Below are positions 12,076 through 22,154 of a DNA stretch of 64,000 bases, one piece after another. Each line of letters starts with the position of its first letter. The first letter of the stretch is position 1. This DNA is from Chitinophagaceae bacterium (GTDB lineage Bacteria > Bacteroidota > Bacteroidia > Chitinophagales > Chitinophagaceae). The notes under the pieces were generated by a model. It was not told the origin of the DNA, did no database searches, and saw only the letters and a list, made by a program, of their open reading frames with translations. The stretch covers positions 62,001 to 126,000 of the forward strand of contig CANFHA010000008.1 of NCBI GenBank assembly GCA_947446645.1. Direction: 5' to 3'. The position numbers were made by a program, and so were the translations under genes.

Positions 12076-12672
12076 ATGCGCCGTCTTGCTGCTATACTTT
12101 TAAGATCTTTCCTGCAAGGGCTACTGCTGTTAAGCCCCATCGCAATCACCGCTTATATCCTCTATTCCGCGTTTAATGGTCTGGACAACCTTGTGCCTTT
12201 TGTGCATGAATATGGCCGTGGCCTGGGTGTGGTTACAATAGCGGTACTGGTAACATCGGTTGGTTATTTAGGTACCCGCTTCTTTGTAGGCAAGTGGCTG
12301 TTTGATGCTTTTGAGTACGTACTTGAGCATACACCCGGCGTAAAACATATCTTTTCATCTGTACGTGATGTAATAGGATCGTTCGTAGGTGATAAGAAAA
12401 GATTTAATAAGCCCGTATGGGTGTGCATGAATGTGAACCCTGAGGTGTGGCGTATAGGATTTATGACACAAAAAGACATGTCGGGTTTTGGCATGGAAGG
12501 CAAGGTTGCGGTATATTTGCCGCATGCATACGCGATATCAGGTTGGGTAATAGTTACAGACAGTAAAAATATAAAGCCGCTAAAGGAAATGACTTCCGGA
12601 GAAGCTATGAAATTTGCGGTTAGTGGTGGTATAACAACGGTAGAAGAAAATGCAAATAAAGATCAACTTTAA
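12076..12672 (+). CDS. DUF502 family membrane protein
   Basis: GLLLLSPIAITAYILY...LVTSVGYLGTRFF...TPGVKHIFSSVRDVIGSF; start trimmed to MRRLAAILL. Confidence 0.85.
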   Translation: MRRLAAILLRSFLQGLLLLSPIAITAYILYSAFNGLDNLVPFVHEYGRGLGVVTIAVLVTSVGYLGTRFFVGKWLFDAFEYVLEHTPGVKHIFSSVRDVIGSFVGDKKRFNKPVWVCMNVNPEVWRIGFMTQKDMSGFGMEGKVAVYLPHAYAISGWVIVTDSKNIKPLKEMTSGEAMKFAVSGGITTVEENANKDQL

Positions 12673-13729
12673 TGCCGGGCCGGCAGCTTTGCCGCCCGAG
12701 GTGCTACATGAGGCGGCAAAAGCCGTCAACAAGTATAAGAAAACAGGGCTTTCCATTCTGGAACTGCCACACAGGGGCAAAGAATTTGCGGAGATCATAG
12801 CGGAAAGTAAACAGCTCGTAAGGGAATTGTGTGGACTTGATGACAACTATGAGATATTGTGGCTGCATGGCGGCGGCAGGCAGCAGTTCTTCATGATTCC
12901 CATGAACTTTCTGCCCGAGAACGGCTCGGCAGGGTATATAGACAGCGGACGGTGGTCTGAAGAGGCGCTTGAATATGCGGCCCACTACGGAGACGTACAA
13001 GTGCTGGCCTCATCAAAAAAAGACAACTACAGGCATCTGCCAACCTGGCCCGCAAAAATCCCAAAAAATTTAGCCTACGTGCACTTTACCACCAATAATA
13101 CCATTTATGGTACACAGTGGAAAGACGTGCCGGAATCGAAGGGAGTGCCGCTGATCGCCGATATGAGCAGCGACATCTTCAGCAGGGAACATGACTATAC
13201 TAAATACTCCATGTTTTACGCTGCGGTACAAAAGAACCTGGGTACACCCGGCATAGCACTTACTGCTATACGCAAGGATTTACTGAAGAAGGTAGCACGC
13301 TCATTGCCGCCCATGCTCAGCTATCCCGCACAGGTGAAAGAAGATTCTATACTGAATACAGCAAATGTGTTTGGTATCTATGTATCTCTGCTCATGCTGC
13401 GGTGGATAAAAGCAAAGGGCATTGCAACAATAGAAAAGGATAACAACCAAAAAGCACAATTGCTGTATAGTGCCCTGGACCAAAGCAGCGTCTTTACGCC
13501 CTACGTAACAGAAAAGGCGGACAGGAGCATGACCAATGTATGCTTTACGGCAAAGAATGCAGAAAGTGAAAAGGCTTTCCTGGCATTGTGTGAAGAGAAT
13601 GATATTGTAGGTATAAGCGGCCATAGGTCTGCAGGGGGGTTCAGGGTATCGCTGTACAATGCGGTAGACCTGGAATCGGTACGGCACCTGGTGCGGTTAA
13701 TGCAGGAATTTGAAAGTAAAGAACGATAA
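12650..13729 (+). CDS. serC: 3-phosphoserine aminotransferase
   Basis: INFNAGPAALPPEVL..., ILWLHGGGRQQFFMIPMNFL, AAVQKNLGTPGIALTAI; starts inside 3' end of DUF502 gene. Confidence 0.93.
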   Translation: MQIKINFNAGPAALPPEVLHEAAKAVNKYKKTGLSILELPHRGKEFAEIIAESKQLVRELCGLDDNYEILWLHGGGRQQFFMIPMNFLPENGSAGYIDSGRWSEEALEYAAHYGDVQVLASSKKDNYRHLPTWPAKIPKNLAYVHFTTNNTIYGTQWKDVPESKGVPLIADMSSDIFSREHDYTKYSMFYAAVQKNLGTPGIALTAIRKDLLKKVARSLPPMLSYPAQVKEDSILNTANVFGIYVSLLMLRWIKAKGIATIEKDNNQKAQLLYSALDQSSVFTPYVTEKADRSMTNVCFTAKNAESEKAFLALCEENDIVGISGHRSAGGFRVSLYNAVDLESVRHLVRLMQEFESKER

Positions 13730-13831
13730 ATATAGCCCACAGTATGGGTGAACTTATTTTATTATCGTTCGTAAGTAATAATTTCGCAGATAGTTAATAA
13801 TCCTAAATGCCCCGCATGGGGTCAACAATCT

Positions 13832-15073
13832 ATGGCAAAGATCACTCCTTTTAAAGGCCTGAGGCCGGTGAAGCAACTGGCAGCCGAAGTAGCTACACTT
13901 CCCTATGACGTGGTAAGCGTAGCCGAGGCGCGGGAATTTAAAAAGTTTCCGTACAACTTCTACCATGTAACCCGCTCAGAGATAGACCTGGCCGACAACG
14001 TAGACGTGCATAGCCAGCTGGTATATGACAAAGCCAAGGAGAACCTGGATGCCATGGTACAGGAAAAAGTAATGGTTCAGGACTCAGACCCCTACTACTA
14101 TATATACGAACTTGTGATGAATGGCCGGTCTCAGACAGGGCTGGTATGCGGCTCATCTATAGACGACTATAATAACGGCATTGTAAAGAAGCACGAATTT
14201 ACCCGCCCGGAGAAAGAACTGGACCGTATAAACCATATAGTTACTACGGGCGCACAAACGGGAATTGTGTTCCTCGCTTATAACGATTGTGATAGTGTAC
14301 AGCAGATAATAGAAGAGTGGAAAAACACGCATGAGCCGGAGTACGACTTTACTGCACCGGATGGCGTGCGCCACATCTTTTGGGTGATGAATGAATATGC
14401 AAAAGTAGCGTCAATTACACACGATTTTTCACACAGTGTACCCTGTACATATATTGCAGATGGGCACCACCGTGCAGCCTCTGCTGCAAAGGTGTGCAAG
14501 GAGCGCCGCGATAACGGCTATTCCGTGATCGGTGACGAATCATTTAATTACTTTATTACCTGTATCTTCCCGGCAAGCCAGCTGGAAATAATGGACTACA
14601 ACCGCGTAGCAAAAGACCTTAACGGTAGGACTCCGGAAGAATTTCTGAAAGAACTGGAGCACGATTTTGAAGTATCTCTGCCCAGTGATGAACCATATAA
14701 GCCCTATCATGCGCATGACTTTGGCATGTACCTTAATGGCAGGTGGTATGAACTGGAAGCAAAGCCAGGTAGCTATACCAGTGACGCTATAGGCGTGCTT
14801 GATGTAACTATACTGCAACAAAATGTGCTGGACAAACTGCTGGGTATTAAAGACCCACGAGTAGATAAACGCATAGACTTTGTAGGCGGAATACGGGGTA
14901 TGGAAGCCCTGCAGAAGAAAGTAGACAGCAAGGAAGCCGCAGTAGCCTTCTCCCTCTACCCAGTTACCATACAGCAATTATTTGATATTGCGGACAGCGG
15001 AAATGTGATGCCGCCGAAGAGCACATGGTTCGAGCCAAAGCTGAGAGACGGGCTGGTAGTGTATATGATATAA
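13832..15073 (+). CDS. DUF1015 family protein
   Basis: FKGLRPVKQLAAEVATLPYDVVSVAEAREF..., TYIADGHHRAASA. Confidence 0.9.
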   Translation: MAKITPFKGLRPVKQLAAEVATLPYDVVSVAEAREFKKFPYNFYHVTRSEIDLADNVDVHSQLVYDKAKENLDAMVQEKVMVQDSDPYYYIYELVMNGRSQTGLVCGSSIDDYNNGIVKKHEFTRPEKELDRINHIVTTGAQTGIVFLAYNDCDSVQQIIEEWKNTHEPEYDFTAPDGVRHIFWVMNEYAKVASITHDFSHSVPCTYIADGHHRAASAAKVCKERRDNGYSVIGDESFNYFITCIFPASQLEIMDYNRVAKDLNGRTPEEFLKELEHDFEVSLPSDEPYKPYHAHDFGMYLNGRWYELEAKPGSYTSDAIGVLDVTILQQNVLDKLLGIKDPRVDKRIDFVGGIRGMEALQKKVDSKEAAVAFSLYPVTIQQLFDIADSGNVMPPKSTWFEPKLRDGLVVYMI

Positions 15074-15191
15074 GGCACAAGTTAAAAGTCAAAACCTAAA
15101 GCAGCTATTTTAAAGATAGTGTCTTAATAAATCGCGATCGTTGATACAACACTTAACTTTTTGATTTTCACTTTTGCCTTTTAACTTAGCT

Positions 15192-16157
15192 ATGGAGTAC
15201 AGAAGAATGGGGAAAACTGGGCTGCAACTGAGCTTGCTGTCTTATGGTTCATGGGTTACCTTTTACAAACAGGTAGATGAAAATGCCTGTGACAAACTTA
15301 TCACTACAGCTTACGATAACGGTATCAACTTCTTCGACAACGCAGAAGGATATGAAAATGGCCGTTCGGAAACGCTAATGGGCAAAGTGCTCAGTAAGAA
15401 AGGATGGGACAGAAGCTCTTATTGCCTCTCCAGCAAGGTTTTCTTTGGCATTTTCGGGAAAGAAAACAGGCCTAACCAGACGGGACTAAGCCGCAAACAC
15501 ATTACAGAAGCCTGCCATGGCGCCCTTAAAAGACTAAAGACCGAATACCTTGACATTTACTACTGCCATCGGCCTGATCCCAATACCCCAATGGAGGAGA
15601 TAGTGCGGACGATGAATATATTGCTGCAGCAAGGCAAAATCTTCTACTGGGGTACCAGCGAATGGAGCGCAGCCGAAATTACTGAAGCCCACCAGGTAGC
15701 CAATGCGCTAAACCTTATTGGGCCTGATGTGGAACAACCGCAATACAACCTGTTTGAGCGCCGGAAAATGGAACACGACTACCTTGACCTCTTCAAACAT
15801 GCAGGTATGGGCACAACCACTTGGAGCCCGCTTGCATCAGGATTGCTGACAGGAAAGTATAATAAAGGAATACCCGAAGGCTCACGCCTGGCTATAGAGA
15901 CCTACGCATGGCTCAGGGACAGAACAATGCAGCAGGAAAAAATAGAAAAGGTAAAAAAACTGCAAACCCTTGCAGCAGATATGGGCACATCGGTAGCCAC
16001 CTTATCCATAGCCTGGTGTATCCGCAATCCCAATGTAACATCTGCCATACTTGGCGCCACTAAGGAGGCCCAACTGCTGGAAAACCTTGGCGCACTGGAG
16101 CTATACAAATTACTAACGCCGGAGAAAATGAGTGAAATAGAAGGGATAATGGCTTAA
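15192..16157 (+). CDS. aldo/keto reductase (voltage-gated K+ channel beta-subunit-like)
   Basis: MEYRRMGKTGLQLSLLSYGSWVTF...YYCHRPDPNTPMEEIVRTMN...YWGTSEWSAAEI. Confidence 0.92.
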   Translation: MEYRRMGKTGLQLSLLSYGSWVTFYKQVDENACDKLITTAYDNGINFFDNAEGYENGRSETLMGKVLSKKGWDRSSYCLSSKVFFGIFGKENRPNQTGLSRKHITEACHGALKRLKTEYLDIYYCHRPDPNTPMEEIVRTMNILLQQGKIFYWGTSEWSAAEITEAHQVANALNLIGPDVEQPQYNLFERRKMEHDYLDLFKHAGMGTTTWSPLASGLLTGKYNKGIPEGSRLAIETYAWLRDRTMQQEKIEKVKKLQTLAADMGTSVATLSIAWCIRNPNVTSAILGATKEAQLLENLGALELYKLLTPEKMSEIEGIMA

Positions 16158-16164
16158 CCTTGCT

Positions 16165-16737
16165 TCAGTTTTTTTCAAGCAACCGGATCTTTGCCAATGC
16201 CCCGGCTACACTTATTACGTACCGGCCTGTCGTTTCCTGCTTCGTAAGCGACCTGATACCAATAAACCCAATGTCCCCATTCCTGCTGAGCATTACCATA
16301 GAGGGGCACGCCATTCCATAGCTAAGCTTCCTGAATTCCTCTTGCGACGTGGTAGCTATTGGAAACCTCAGCGAATGTTTGGTAACAAATGCTTTCAAAC
16401 CGGTTGTATCATCAAAGGTCAGGGCTACAAAGTTGCATTGAGGGTCATTTTTTAAACTATCATATAGCGCGTTTACTTCCTCAAACTCCTCCCTGCAGCC
16501 GCTGCACCCTTCAAACCAGAAGCTGATGAAGGTGACTTTATCCCTACAAACCTCATTTGTAAGGCGCTTCCCATCGAGCGTGGTGAGATCATATGCCGGA
16601 TAGTGCTTTCCTTTGTAGAGGGAATCATAATCGGGCGGAGCCCAGCTTTTCTTTTCGGGCGCAGCTGCTACTGTGTTTTGTGCTGTTGCGCTAAATACCC
16701 ATAAGAAGGACAGCATTATTAATGACAGGTATTTCAT
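16165..16737 (-). CDS. TlpA/AhpC-type thioredoxin-fold protein
   Basis: PAYDLTTLDGKRLTNEVCRDKVTFISFWFEGCSGCREEFEEVNALYD. Confidence 0.85.
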   Translation of the reverse strand: MKYLSLIMLSFLWVFSATAQNTVAAAPEKKSWAPPDYDSLYKGKHYPAYDLTTLDGKRLTNEVCRDKVTFISFWFEGCSGCREEFEEVNALYDSLKNDPQCNFVALTFDDTTGLKAFVTKHSLRFPIATTSQEEFRKLSYGMACPSMVMLSRNGDIGFIGIRSLTKQETTGRYVISVAGALAKIRLLEKN

Positions 16738-16826
16738 ACTAAAAACGACATTATACAGGGAACCTGCCTGCTAAACTATGACTGTCTGCTGATAAATCAT
16801 ATAGGGAACATCCTAACTTTGCAAAG

Positions 16827-17687
16827 ATGGCAGGTATATCTGTGACCAATAAAAAGCAAATTAGTCCGCTCGACCGCTTCATCGGCAGCGGCGCGAGTGT
16901 GCTTGGCAGTGGGCAGGTAAATGTAAGCAATGCCATTCAATGCGAATTCAAAGAGGTAGCTTTGCCGGAGAATGAGAACGGAGAAGACAAAGGTATGCTC
17001 TACCTGTTCCCTATAGATGACAACATGTACTGCCTGGAACTTTGCTACCTGGTTCATTCTGAAACCTCACAGGTGAATGCACAGGTATTTTCGCTCCGGT
17101 TCTTACCCTTATTCTTCGATCAGTATCCACCGGAAACGCTGATGGCTAACCAGCCTTTCCGGTTCGACCAGACGACGGATATGCCGTTCTCTATCTGTAC
17201 TTTGTCGCGCGCGTTGCTGGAAAAATTGTTTACCGAGAGTAGTTCCAGCTTGTTTATACAATCACTGGAGCGTAGTGGTACATCTATCAGTTTGCTACGA
17301 CGTGCGCTTGAGTGCATTACCACACCATTTGAGGCGTGCCAGGTGCCAGCCTGTCGTTTCCTGGCTCACGAAAGCGAGCGTGAGAAAATACAGGAAGCCC
17401 GCCTGATAATAGAGCAAAGCATAGACCAGCCACACACCATAAGGGAACTGTCGCGCAAGGTGGCTATGAACGAATGCTATCTCAAAAAAGGCTTCAAGAC
17501 GATTGTAGGCAAGACCATACATGAATACCAGCAGGAGCAACGCATAGCCCGCGCCAAAGAACTGCTGCAGCAGCAAGGCTGCACAGTAACTGATGTAGCC
17601 AATATACTAGGCTATAGCAGCATATCCCACTTTAGCACTGCTTTTAAGCGGGTCACAGGTATGAAGCCGTGTGAGTTGCTGGCGTAA
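16827..17687 (+). CDS. AraC-family transcriptional regulator
   Basis: C-terminal HTH: TIRELSRKVAMNECYLKKGFKTIVGKTIHEYQQEQRIARAKELLQQQGCTVTDVANILGYSSISHFSTAFKRVTG. Confidence 0.9.
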   Translation: MAGISVTNKKQISPLDRFIGSGASVLGSGQVNVSNAIQCEFKEVALPENENGEDKGMLYLFPIDDNMYCLELCYLVHSETSQVNAQVFSLRFLPLFFDQYPPETLMANQPFRFDQTTDMPFSICTLSRALLEKLFTESSSSLFIQSLERSGTSISLLRRALECITTPFEACQVPACRFLAHESEREKIQEARLIIEQSIDQPHTIRELSRKVAMNECYLKKGFKTIVGKTIHEYQQEQRIARAKELLQQQGCTVTDVANILGYSSISHFSTAFKRVTGMKPCELLA

Positions 17688-17716
17688 GACCAATCGTGGG
17701 CTTGTGGAACATAGAG

Positions 17717-18007
17717 CTACCTCTGTTTAGAAAGACGGCTTGTGTGATGCACAGAATAAACATAAACGTTCTCTGCTGAAAGTTCATAAATAATAACAAA
17801 AGGGAATCTTTTTAGCTTTACATCCCTTAAGTCATACGATGTATCAATAAAACCGAAAAGGTGAGGATGCCTGCTTAAAACATCATAGCAATGTTCAAGT
17901 TCATTCAGAAATTCTCCGCCTAAGCCTACTCGCTGCGCTTCATAGTATTGATAGCTTTCTATTTCATCCTGGCGGGCTTCTTCAGAAAGAATAATATTGA
18001 AAGCCAT
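17717..18007 (-). CDS. RelE/ParE-superfamily toxin
   Basis: EEARQDEIESYQYYEAQRVGLGGEFLNELEHCYDVL...VKLKRFPFVIIYEL. Confidence 0.8.
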   Translation of the reverse strand: MAFNIILSEEARQDEIESYQYYEAQRVGLGGEFLNELEHCYDVLSRHPHLFGFIDTSYDLRDVKLKRFPFVIIYELSAENVYVYSVHHTSRLSKQR

Positions 18008-18010
18008 GAA

Positions 18011-18238
18011 CTATTTTCCCCCTTGCCTTATGTAGTTATGAACTTCCTCAACAGAGTAGCCCTTGCTTTTACCTGAGAGAAACTTATCCCTCCGCTTGTA
18101 GAATTCGTTTAACTCATCTGTAGAATAGGTGGAGTTTATAGTTTTGCTTTCAATAAAAGAATAGAACTCGGCAACATCTTTATCATTGGCGGTATCAATA
18201 TATTCATGCAAATGCTGCTTTATTTCCGCAATACTCAT
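18011..18238 (-). CDS. putative cognate antitoxin
   Basis: 75-aa ORF 3 nt upstream of the toxin on the same strand; typical antitoxin-toxin arrangement. Confidence 0.6.
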   Translation of the reverse strand: MSIAEIKQHLHEYIDTANDKDVAEFYSFIESKTINSTYSTDELNEFYKRRDKFLSGKSKGYSVEEVHNYIRQGGK

Positions 18239-18357
18239 ACTCAATATTTTATGTAAAAATACCTGATTCTTTGTTTCTAAATTGTAAAAACGAGGGAGAA
18301 ATATCAAATAGAAATGTGTAAACAGACGGCTATTTGTTATGGACCGAAAGCTAAATA

Positions 18358-18579
18358 TTAGGGGACCGGATCATACCCATGTCTTCCCCAAGGGTGGCAG
18401 GAGCAAAAGCGTTTGAAGGCCAGCCAGCCACCTTTGAAGGGTCCATGTTTTTGTATAGCCTGCAGGCCGTAAGCGCTGCAGGTGGGTGTAAAGCGGCATT
18501 TGGCGCCAAAAAACGGAGAGATGGCACCCTGGTAAAAGCGAATAATAGCGATAAACAGTATGGAAAATAATTTACGCAT
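18358..18579 (-). CDS. yidD: membrane protein insertion efficiency factor YidD
   Basis: [62 protein letters not shown]. Confidence 0.95.
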   Translation of the reverse strand: MRKLFSILFIAIIRFYQGAISPFFGAKCRFTPTCSAYGLQAIQKHGPFKGGWLAFKRFCSCHPWGRHGYDPVP

Positions 18580-18985
18580 TGGGTTGTGCCGCTTTCACTA
18601 TGGTTATTAGCTTTTCAATACCTTTTACTATAGCATCTTTTACGGGTTCGTAGTCGGGCATAGCCTTGTCTGAAAACACCAGGAACAGGTGCATTTGTTT
18701 ATCCGTCGGCATGACATGATACAACAGTTGCTTATTAAGGCGCCAGGATTCTACCATAAGACGCCGTATACGGTGGCGGTGAACAGAGCGCCGGAATTTC
18801 TTTTTAGGCACGGAAAAGCCAGTCTGCACAGGGGAGCTACCAGCAATCCCTGATTCGGAAGTGCGGGGAACCAGCTGGTAAATGAACCTTACGGGAAAAA
18901 CAGAAAACGCTTTCCCTGAAAGGAAAAGCGTGTGAATATGCTGCTCTCGCTTGAGCCGCTCATATACTTTGAAAGTATTACGAAT
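18572..18985 (-). CDS. rnpA: ribonuclease P protein component, probable non-ATG start
   Basis: [29 protein letters not shown]; frame extends upstream as (I)[39 protein letters not shown]. Confidence 0.9.
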   Translation of the reverse strand: MRNTFKVYERLKREQHIHTLFLSGKAFSVFPVRFIYQLVPRTSESGIAGSSPVQTGFSVPKKKFRRSVHRHRIRRLMVESWRLNKQLLYHVMPTDKQMHLFLVFSDKAMPDYEPVKDAIVKGIEKLITIVKAAQPNA

Positions 18986-19007
18986 GGCAGAATAGATTTA
19001 AAAAATA

Positions 19008-19163
19008 TTACTTCAGGCGACGTTCGTCGGATACAGTGAGCTTATGACGGCCTTTTGCACGGCGGGAAGCCAGCACTTTGCGGCCATTAGCTGATTCCAT
19101 ACGCTTACGGAAACCATGAACTGTCTTGCGGCTGCGGCGGTGCGGTTGGTATGTACGTTTCAT
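19008..19163 (-). CDS. rpmH: 50S ribosomal protein L34
   Basis: [51 protein letters not shown] (51 aa), below the supplied ORF cutoff. Confidence 0.97.
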   Translation of the reverse strand: MKRTYQPHRRSRKTVHGFRKRMESANGRKVLASRRAKGRHKLTVSDERRLK

Positions 19164-19397
19164 TTAATTCAAAAGTTAAAAGTCAAAAAAGTAAAAGCGC
19201 CGTTAAGGACACTTTATTTTTAAATGGAGTGCAAAGATAAAGGAAATATTTGGAGTGAACAAAATAAATACGGCCAATTATTTGCAATATTAGAATTTGT
19301 AACGAAATACTCAAAGAGAATGTTCTGATACCAATTATCAGCACACATCATTATAACGATATTTCAGGTAAATTTGTAAGAGGTAAAACTAACGTAT

Positions 19398-19640
19398 ATG
19401 GGTGCTGCAAAAGTATTAGTTAAAGAAATAAACCACTATTTGGAACAACTTAACAATCATCAAAAAAAAGTTGTGCTCAGTGTTGTAAAAACTTTTGCAC
19501 ATGAAGAAAATGATTGGTGGGATAGGATGGAAGATGCAGCGCAGGAATCTATTCAGAGAGGTCTGAATCAACTGAAAGAAGGGAAAGGTATACCGCATGA
19601 AGAAGTAATGAGAAAATATGAGAAATGGCTATCGAAATAA
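19398..19640 (+). CDS. putative antitoxin of ParE/RelE-type module
   Basis: 80 aa, overlaps downstream toxin ORF; C-term GIPHEEVMRKYEKWLSK. Confidence 0.65.
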   Translation: MGAAKVLVKEINHYLEQLNNHQKKVVLSVVKTFAHEENDWWDRMEDAAQESIQRGLNQLKEGKGIPHEEVMRKYEKWLSK

Positions 19641-19927
19641 TCTGGTCGCCAGAAGCAGACGAAACTTTTAAGAGGAATATTGATTATCTCGGAGAAGAAT
19701 GGGGTGATAAGGAGATAGAGAAATACATATCAGAAACACAAAAAATAATAGCCCGCTTACAAATATTCCCGGAATCGTATCCTCAAAGTTCCAAAAGTAA
19801 AAAATACCGCAAGGCCAGATTGAACAAATACATTGCGTTGTTTTATACCTATAATAAACGCAAAAAATCAATAATGATTGTTACGTTCTGGAATTTGAAA
19901 CAAAACCCCGATAAGTTAAAATATTAA
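19625..19927 (+). CDS. RelE/ParE-superfamily toxin
   Basis: IIWSPEADETFKRNIDYLGEEWGDKEIEKYISETQKIIARLQIFPESYPQS...ALFYTYNKRKKSIMIVTFW. Confidence 0.8.
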   Translation: MAIEIIWSPEADETFKRNIDYLGEEWGDKEIEKYISETQKIIARLQIFPESYPQSSKSKKYRKARLNKYIALFYTYNKRKKSIMIVTFWNLKQNPDKLKY

Positions 19928-19968
19928 GCTATTTGTAGCCATTCCGCACATTAAGTTATATTTGTCAG

Positions 19969-22002
19969 GTGAGTTTTTTATATCCTCTTTTTTTGATAGC
20001 AGGGGTATCGCTGGCTATACCGGTGCTTATCCATCTATTTAACCTGCGCAAGTATAAAACCGTAATTTTTCCGCATACCCGGTTTCTTAAAAACATACAG
20101 CTCAATAGCCGTAAACAAAACCAGGTACGGTATAAATGGCTGCTGCTATCGCGCCTGCTGTTCCTTGCCAGCCTTATACTGGCATTTGCCCAGCCTTTTT
20201 TTAACCATAACCATAAATCAGGAGGCGACCACAGGTTCCAGATCATATACCTCGATAACTCTTACAGCATGTCTGTAAAGAAAGGAGCCCAGAGCATGCT
20301 GGATATAGCCAAAGATGCTGCCCGTAAGCAGGTGCGCCGCGCTGCACCGGGAACTAAATTTGTACTGCTCACCAATGACAAACCAGCCAGCTACCATGCT
20401 GAGCCTGCAGACAAGGTGTTTGCTGAGATAAACGCAACTGAGCTATCGGCATCTACCAAGACAGCCAACCAGGTATTGGCCAATGCACAAAGTGTAATGG
20501 AAAACGACGGCAAGGACGGCGCTGATGTATACTATTATTCCGACTTCCAGCAGAACTCATTTCCCACACAGCCGGATAAAGGGCTGATGAAAAACATTAC
20601 GTTTTATGGAGTGCCGGTGCAAAGCGAGGAGCCGCAAGATATATATATAGACACTGCCTACCTTACCACACCAGTGCTGCAAACCGGCAAGAGCAATTAC
20701 CTGATAGTACATACGCACTGTATGGGAAAGCCGCCGAAGGAAAATGCAGTGCTCAACCTGTCTATAAATGGACAGGTGAAAAGTGCAGCCTCTCTAAATT
20801 TTTCAGATGGACCGGAAAGCTTTGACACGCTGAACTTCCAGGTGAATAGCGCTAACTGGCAAAAGATAGCGCTGACGCTCAATGACCCATCTGTGCGATT
20901 TGATGATACATTCCGCATAACAGCGCGCAGCTCACCCAACTTGTCTGTGCTGGTGCTGAACGAAGGGCAGCCTAATAACTATATACAGGCTGCGTTCAGG
21001 GCTTATAATGGTTTCCGACTGAACCAAGTAGATGCTGCTACAGCACCTAAAGACTGGAAAGACTACAACCTTGTAATACTGAACGGAATAACCCGCATAA
21101 GTGAAGAGCTGGGGAAAACAATAAACAATGCCCTGCAGGCAGGCCAGAGCGTTTGCATATTTCCGGGTAGAACTACAAATTACCAATTGCTGAATGACGG
21201 GCTAAAGCAAGTAGGAGACCTGCAGATAAAAGGGATAGACACGGCAGTGCAAACAGCAAGTACGCTGCAGCAAGGCAGCGCGCTGGTAAAAGATCTGTTT
21301 GAAAAGATACCTGAAAATGTGCAGCTACCTGTGGCCAACTGGCATTACATTATTACGGCAGGCCTAAGCGCAAACCAACAATCTGTGCTTAGCTTCAGGA
21401 ATGGTGACCCGTTCCTGGCAAGGTACAGCCCGTCAAGAGGACAACTTTATATAGGTGCTACATCGGCAGATCTTCAGTCAGGCAACTTTCCGGGAAGTTA
21501 TTTCTTTACGCCCTTTTTGTATGAAATGGCCATGCAGAGCGGCAGTAGCAGCGTATATGCTATAACAGGTGGTACGCAGCAGGCTATTTACCTGCCCCTA
21601 TCCAATACCTCTGAGCGCAACATGGTGCATGTGTATGCAAATGGCATGGACATAATACCCGCTCAGCGGCCCAATGGTGCCGGACTGGACGTATTTATAG
21701 ACCAGGCAGTACAACAGCCAGGCTTCTACGCGCTAAGCACAGCCGGTGGCAGCGACACGACGCTGATAGCACTGAACCAGAGCAAAGCTGAGTCGCAGCT
21801 GGACTTAAGGGATATAAGCGCATTGAAGAGCGGGTGGCAAGGTGATAACGTAAAATGGATGAACCTGACTGAGGGCGGCGGTATAGCAGACAGTGGCAGC
21901 GGTGGCAGCTTTCCCCTTTGGAAAGTTTGTGTAATTTTAGCGTTGATAATGCTGGCCATTGAGACTTTTTTGCTGGCAAAGCCGAAAGTAGCTGTTGCTT
22001 AA
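19969..22002 (+). CDS. BatA-domain membrane protein with vWA-like region
   Basis: MSFLYPLFLIAGVSLAIPVLIHLFNLRKYKTVIFPHTRFLKNIQLNSRK; IIYLDNSYSM; GTG start; C-terminal TM. Confidence 0.88.
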   Translation: MSFLYPLFLIAGVSLAIPVLIHLFNLRKYKTVIFPHTRFLKNIQLNSRKQNQVRYKWLLLSRLLFLASLILAFAQPFFNHNHKSGGDHRFQIIYLDNSYSMSVKKGAQSMLDIAKDAARKQVRRAAPGTKFVLLTNDKPASYHAEPADKVFAEINATELSASTKTANQVLANAQSVMENDGKDGADVYYYSDFQQNSFPTQPDKGLMKNITFYGVPVQSEEPQDIYIDTAYLTTPVLQTGKSNYLIVHTHCMGKPPKENAVLNLSINGQVKSAASLNFSDGPESFDTLNFQVNSANWQKIALTLNDPSVRFDDTFRITARSSPNLSVLVLNEGQPNNYIQAAFRAYNGFRLNQVDAATAPKDWKDYNLVILNGITRISEELGKTINNALQAGQSVCIFPGRTTNYQLLNDGLKQVGDLQIKGIDTAVQTASTLQQGSALVKDLFEKIPENVQLPVANWHYIITAGLSANQQSVLSFRNGDPFLARYSPSRGQLYIGATSADLQSGNFPGSYFFTPFLYEMAMQSGSSSVYAITGGTQQAIYLPLSNTSERNMVHVYANGMDIIPAQRPNGAGLDVFIDQAVQQPGFYALSTAGGSDTTLIALNQSKAESQLDLRDISALKSGWQGDNVKWMNLTEGGGIADSGSGGSFPLWKVCVILALIMLAIETFLLAKPKVAVA

Positions 22003-22154
22003 AGAAAGGTAAAAAGCAAAAGTGATCCCAATAGCTATCGGGACCAAAAGTGGGTAGAACAATAAAGTGTTTTTCGAAAGCAGGTCACTAAACAATAAAT
22101 GTCTGAAATGAACAGACTTTGTGGTTTTGAGTTTTAACTTTTAACTTATAATAG

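Noticed and set aside
12650-12672. serC overlapping the DUF502 gene as an overlapping-gene oddity
   Set aside because: A 23-nt overlap is ordinary translational coupling.
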